Source: an uncultured Clostridia bacterium (GTDB lineage Bacteria; Bacillota; Clostridia; Oscillospirales; Acutalibacteraceae). From it: 63,711 nucleotides of DNA. Position numbers and translations under genes: made by a program. Below the pieces are notes generated by a model. The model searched no databases. It was not told the origin of the DNA and saw nothing but the letters and a program-made list of their open reading frames with translations. The stretch spans positions 1 to 63,711 of the forward strand of contig CALWIP010000016.1 in assembly GCA_944380775.1 (NCBI GenBank). Reading direction: 5' to 3'. This document shows positions 61,231 to 63,711 of this stretch, one piece after another; the stretch's first letter is position 1, and the number at the start of each line of letters is the position of its first letter.

Positions 61231-62603
61231 TTCCGGGACCTCACGCGCAGCGTGGTGAGCAGCAAGCGCATAAACTGGTCGAACGCCAGGCCGAGCCACG
61301 CGCCGAAGAGGCCCAGGCCGAGCGGGTTGACGAACAGGTAGCCGGAGAGCGGGCGCACGCACGCCACGCTGATGAGCGAGACCAGCGCGACGTAGCGGGT
61401 GTCGCCCGCGCCGCGCAGGCAGCCGCTGGAGATGACCTGCGCCACCTGCATGACGACGATGACGGCGACCATGCGCATGATGAGGTCGCCGTAGGCGAGG
61501 ATCTCCGTTTCGTCTGAAAACAGGCGGAAAATGCCGCGTCCGGCGGTCGAATAGACCACGGCGACGGCGAGCGAGCAGACGAGGCCGAGGCGCTGGCAGA
61601 GGGAGAGGTACACGCGCGCGAGGTCGCGGCGGCGTTCGCCGAGGCTTTGCCCGACGAGCGCGACCGCCGCCACGGAGAGGCCGTCGCCGAACGCGAACGA
61701 GATGCTGATGATATTCATCCCGACCTGGTGCGCGGCGAAGGCCGTGGTGCCGAGCCGGGCGACGATCATTGCGTACGTTAAAAAGCCGAAGCGCAAAAAG
61801 AGCTGTTCCGCCAGCGAAGACGAGCCGATGTCGGCGATGGAGCGCAGCGTCTTTTTGCGGAAGCGGAACATCTCGCGGGAAATTTTCAAATGTAAAAACG
61901 CGCCGGGATGCGACACCGAATAGACCGCCATGCCGAGCGCGGCGACGGTGCCGATGACCGTCGCGACGGCGGCGCCCGCGACGCCGAGCCGCGGGAAGCC
62001 GAAGTTCCCGCCGATGAGCAAATAATTAAACACGATATTGACGCCGTTGGAGACCAGGTTTGTTTTCATGGCGATTTTGGTGTTCCCCGCGCCGCGCTGC
62101 GCGGCGTTGATGACCATGGTGAGCACGTTGAAGACCATGCCGCCGGAGATGATGCGGAAATAGGCGACGGCGCTGCCGTGCGTTTCCTCGTTGCTGCCGG
62201 CAAGGCGGAGGATGGGGCCGGCGAACGCGACGGCCAGCACGGTGATGACGAGGGTAAACGCGAGCGTGAGCGTGACGGCCTGCGCAAGCACGCGGTTGGC
62301 GCCTTCGCGGTCGTTTTCGCCGCGGCGGCGCGCGACCAGCGCGGACACCGCCACGTTGAGCGACATGAACACCGCCAAGCAGATGAACTTCGGCTGTGTG
62401 GTCAGGCCGACGGCCGCAATGGCGTACGCGCCGAGCTGCGACACCATGATGGTATCGATCATCCCGACCAGCGCCACCAAAAACGATTCCAGCGTCGACG
62501 GCCACGCCACCCGCAGCGCCCGCCGCAGCAGGTCCCGGTCCGCCGGGAGCGGCCCTTCCGGCGCTTCCCCCTTCAAAATCCTTTCCGCTGAAAACCCTAC
62601 CAT
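61209..62603 (-). CDS. MATE family efflux transporter
   Basis: 464 aa from the ATG at 62603 (AAGGAGGGGGAAG upstream). About twelve membrane helices in two halves. Typical sequences are AWPSTLESFLVALVGMIDTI and AVGLTTQPKFICLAV in the first half, and GTTAFAAHQVGMNIISISFAFGD (quoted here in part) in the second. It is probably a Na+ or H+ driven exporter of drugs or metabolites. Overlaps mutY. Confidence 0.9.
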   Translation of the reverse strand: MVGFSAERILKGEAPEGPLPADRDLLRRALRVAWPSTLESFLVALVGMIDTIMVSQLGAYAIAAVGLTTQPKFICLAVFMSLNVAVSALVARRRGENDREGANRVLAQAVTLTLAFTLVITVLAVAFAGPILRLAGSNEETHGSAVAYFRIISGGMVFNVLTMVINAAQRGAGNTKIAMKTNLVSNGVNIVFNYLLIGGNFGFPRLGVAGAAVATVIGTVAALGMAVYSVSHPGAFLHLKISREMFRFRKKTLRSIADIGSSSLAEQLFLRFGFLTYAMIVARLGTTAFAAHQVGMNIISISFAFGDGLSVAAVALVGQSLGERRRDLARVYLSLCQRLGLVCSLAVAVVYSTAGRGIFRLFSDETEILAYGDLIMRMVAVIVVMQVAQVISSGCLRGAGDTRYVALVSLISVACVRPLSGYLFVNPLGLGLFGAWLGLAFDQFMRLLLTTLRVRSRKWLNIKI

Positions 62604-62614
62604 CTTCCCCCTCC

Positions 62615-62741
62615 TTTTTTTACGCCGCGCATTGCGGCCTCCGGCCTCATCCCGGTGTGGAACGGTGCTTTTTATGCCCGCGGCCCAACCGGTTGCGGAA
62701 CACACATGGCCTGGGTGTCCGCTCCTGCGGAGGGCGGGAGT
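62615..62741. repeat. Dispersed A element between XRE and MATE genes
   Basis: A forward A copy, TTTACGCCGCGCATTGCGGC to CTGGGTGTCCGCTCC. Its outer end faces the MATE gene start. Its inner end touches the XRE stop codon. Confidence 0.7.
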
Positions 62742-63068
62742 TTAATACAGCTGGGACTGGAGGTCTGCCAGGGCGCGGAGCTGGTTGCGGGCAAAGTCCC
62801 GCAGGGAGGGATGCAGCGAAAAATAGAGCCGCGCAAGCTCTTCTTCTTCGGCAAAGGACGGGCGGCCCTCCAACCCCGTTTCCAGCAGGACGTCGCCCGA
62901 GGTGTGCAGCAGCACCGCCAGCCGTTTGATCTTCGCCACGTCCGGCTGGCGCTTCCCGGTCTCATACCCGCAGTAGGTGCTTTTGCTGATCTTCAGCGCG
63001 TCGGCAACCGCCTGCTGTGTCATCCCGGCCCGGAGCCGCGCGGCCCTCAGTTGCTTTTGAAACGACAT
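62742..63068 (-). CDS. XRE family transcriptional regulator
   Basis: 108 aa from the ATG at 63068. Residues about 3-60 are an HTH_3 domain: LRAARLRAGMTQQAVADAL, ISKSTYCGYETGKRQPD. The C-terminal part is helical and acidic. It has its own TTGACA-17-TATCTT promoter, whose -35 overlaps an operator-like palindrome, so it is probably self-regulated. A second promoter faces away from it. Such an arrangement is typical of phage or defence-island repressors. Confidence 0.88.
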   Translation of the reverse strand: MSFQKQLRAARLRAGMTQQAVADALKISKSTYCGYETGKRQPDVAKIKRLAVLLHTSGDVLLETGLEGRPSFAEEEELARLYFSLHPSLRDFARNQLRALADLQSQLY

Positions 63069-63137
63069 CTCCCTTACCCCTATCTCCGCGGGCCTGCGCC
63101 CCCTGCCGTCGCGCGCCCGTCTTCCTTCTATTGTTAT

Positions 63138-63166
63138 AAGATAGCATGGGGTTGGCGAAATGTCAA
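63138..63166 (-). promoter_or_regulatory. XRE gene promoter with overlapping operator
   Basis: Minus strand TTGACA (63161-63166), 17-bp spacer, TATCTT (63138-63143). TTGGCGAAATGTCAA (63152-63166) covers the -35 and part of the spacer. Confidence 0.75.
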
Positions 63167-63186
63167 CGAAGCAGCCTTTCCGGGCA

Positions 63187-63215
63187 TTGACAAGTTGGCG
63201 AATCGACAATATACT
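63187..63215 (+). promoter_or_regulatory. Divergent strong promoter without a gene in front
   Basis: TTGACA (63187-63192), 17-bp spacer, TATACT (63210-63215). The spacer contains TTGGCGAATCGACAA (63195-63209), similar to the site in the XRE promoter. Confidence 0.75.
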
Positions 63216-63224
63216 AGAAATAAA

Positions 63225-63239
63225 TTGGCGAATCGCGTA
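63225..63239. promoter_or_regulatory. Third operator-like repeat
   Basis: TTGGCGAATCGCGTA, a third copy of the TTGGCGAAT half-site, ten bases beyond the -10 of the divergent promoter. Confidence 0.5.
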
Positions 63240-63242
63240 CGC

Positions 63243-63615
63243 CTTACACGTTACGCCGCGCCTCACTCTCCGGGGTAACGGTGCCGTGTACGCCTGCATC
63301 ACAGCCGTTGTGCAACATGCGCGGCCCGAGTGTCCTGCGCGAGAAAACGCGCAGAAGGAAAGAACAACGCCTGGTATTTAGCTGTTTGCTAAATACCAGG
63401 CGTAATTTTTGTGCTGCCTTTAGGAAACCCCGCGAAGCGGGATCAAAGTTTTCGCCCGCCTTTTTCAAAAGGCGGCGGGGCGTTGGGGCAGCGCCCCAAC
63501 TCGGCCTCCGCAGAGGCCGAAACACCTGGGCGTCGCAAAAAAGCGCAGGAGGGGACAGCGCGGCAGGCTAAGCCTGCACCCCCCATGCGGGGGGCGTGCC
63601 CGCCGCAGGCGCGGC
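63243..63615. repeat. Composite repeat between XRE operators and M23 gene
   Basis: Forward A copy (about 63250-63365), hairpin copy 8 (63366-63403), B block (about 63420-63590) and an A end (GTGCCCGCCGCAGGCGCG) that touches the stop of the M23 gene. No gene. Confidence 0.75.
63366..63403. terminator. Dispersed hairpin, covariant form (copy 8)
   Basis: Arms AACGCCTGGTATTTAGC and GCTAAATACCAGGCGT, followed by AATTTTTG. CCTGG/CCAGG replaces CCCGG/CCGGG, with both sides changed. Confidence 0.7.
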
Positions 63616-63711
63616 TTAAAAAAGAGGGTCAAAAAGAGAGCCGTTGCGTTCGAGCTCGAGGTGGAGGTGGGAGCGCTCGGCGCACTCGCAGGGGACCTGG
63701 TAGACCGAGCC
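63616..63711 (-). CDS. M23 family peptidase, C-terminal fragment (runs off window)
   Basis: The last 31 codons of a minus-strand gene: residues read GSVYQVPCECAERSHLHLEL, ending DPLF and TAA. The HLHLEL motif with a following RNG and DPL is the end of a LytM/M23 metallopeptidase domain (HxH zinc ligand). The rest of the gene is beyond the window. It is too short for an ORF search. Likely a cell wall hydrolase or a SpoIIQ/SpoIVFA-like protein. Confidence 0.7.
   Translation of the reverse strand, partial: GSVYQVPCECAERSHLHLELERNGSLFDPLF

Noticed and set aside
63160..63381. 73-codon plus-strand frame downstream of the divergent promoter
   Set aside because: It starts inside the operator region upstream of the promoter's own start and runs into repeat sequence. 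No SD and no resemblance to proteins.

Overview
The window looks like chromosome of a high-GC anaerobic Firmicute (class Clostridia, probably an Oscillospirales-type gut lineage). This is inferred from the gene families (FeoA-FeoA-FeoB-Cys-rich protein, TTG-start NifS-like desulfurase next to ThiI, class II GalT, GTP-type PEPCK, ECF S component, VanZ protein, M42 peptidases), from strong Shine-Dalgarno sites, and from consensus sigma-A promoters with mostly 17-bp spacers. No rRNA or tRNA gene and no CRISPR array was seen.

Layout. 0.7-4.7 kb: solute-binding lipoprotein, then the ferrous iron operon feoA-feoA-feoB-Cys-rich protein. 4.9-9.9 kb: EF-G-like GTPase, M24 peptidase, amidohydrolase. 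10.6-11.5 kb: GH25 lysozyme, followed by an unexplained structured intergenic region. 12-15.4 kb: SPFH protein and polA. 15.6-20.7 kb: desulfurase-thiI-cinA-vanZ-like-hemW in a tightly overlapping run. 21.2-27.7 kb: proB-proA-unknown membrane protein, divergent from ilvB-ilvN-ilvC, with a symmetric palindromic double promoter between them. 27.8-32 kb: rsmE and an SDR reductase, an ECF S component, pckG. 32.6-35.5 kb: ABC exporter with a zinc-ribbon membrane protein. 35.8-42.3 kb: galK-galT, tdh-kbl, galE. 42.8-54.1 kb: a phage-derived structural operon. 54.3-62.6 kb: GH32, GNAT and two M42 peptidases, murD, mutY, MATE exporter. 62.7-63.7 kb: XRE repressor with an apparent operator region, then the C-terminus of an M23 peptidase.

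The most unusual object is the phage-like operon. About 19 intact, overlapping genes encode terminase, portal, protease, capsid, head-tail connectors, a possible tube protein, a LysM tail protein, baseplate hub, spike, gp25-like protein, J, an I-like protein and a short fibre. I see no sheath, tape measure, integrase or lysis gene. A 34-codon coupled ORF sits where the tape measure gene would be expected. A host-type dispersed repeat lies inside the operon. This fits a domesticated particle or gene-transfer-agent-like system, or else a precisely pruned prophage.

The second theme is a family of composite intergenic repeats in nine places, about 6 percent of the window. They have inverted ends that abut stop codons, and eight related hairpins whose stems covary between copies. 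Further oddities are a duplicated mutY 3' end around a 12-bp-arm hairpin, and a consensus promoter facing away from the XRE gene that overlaps operator-like repeats but has no gene in front of it.
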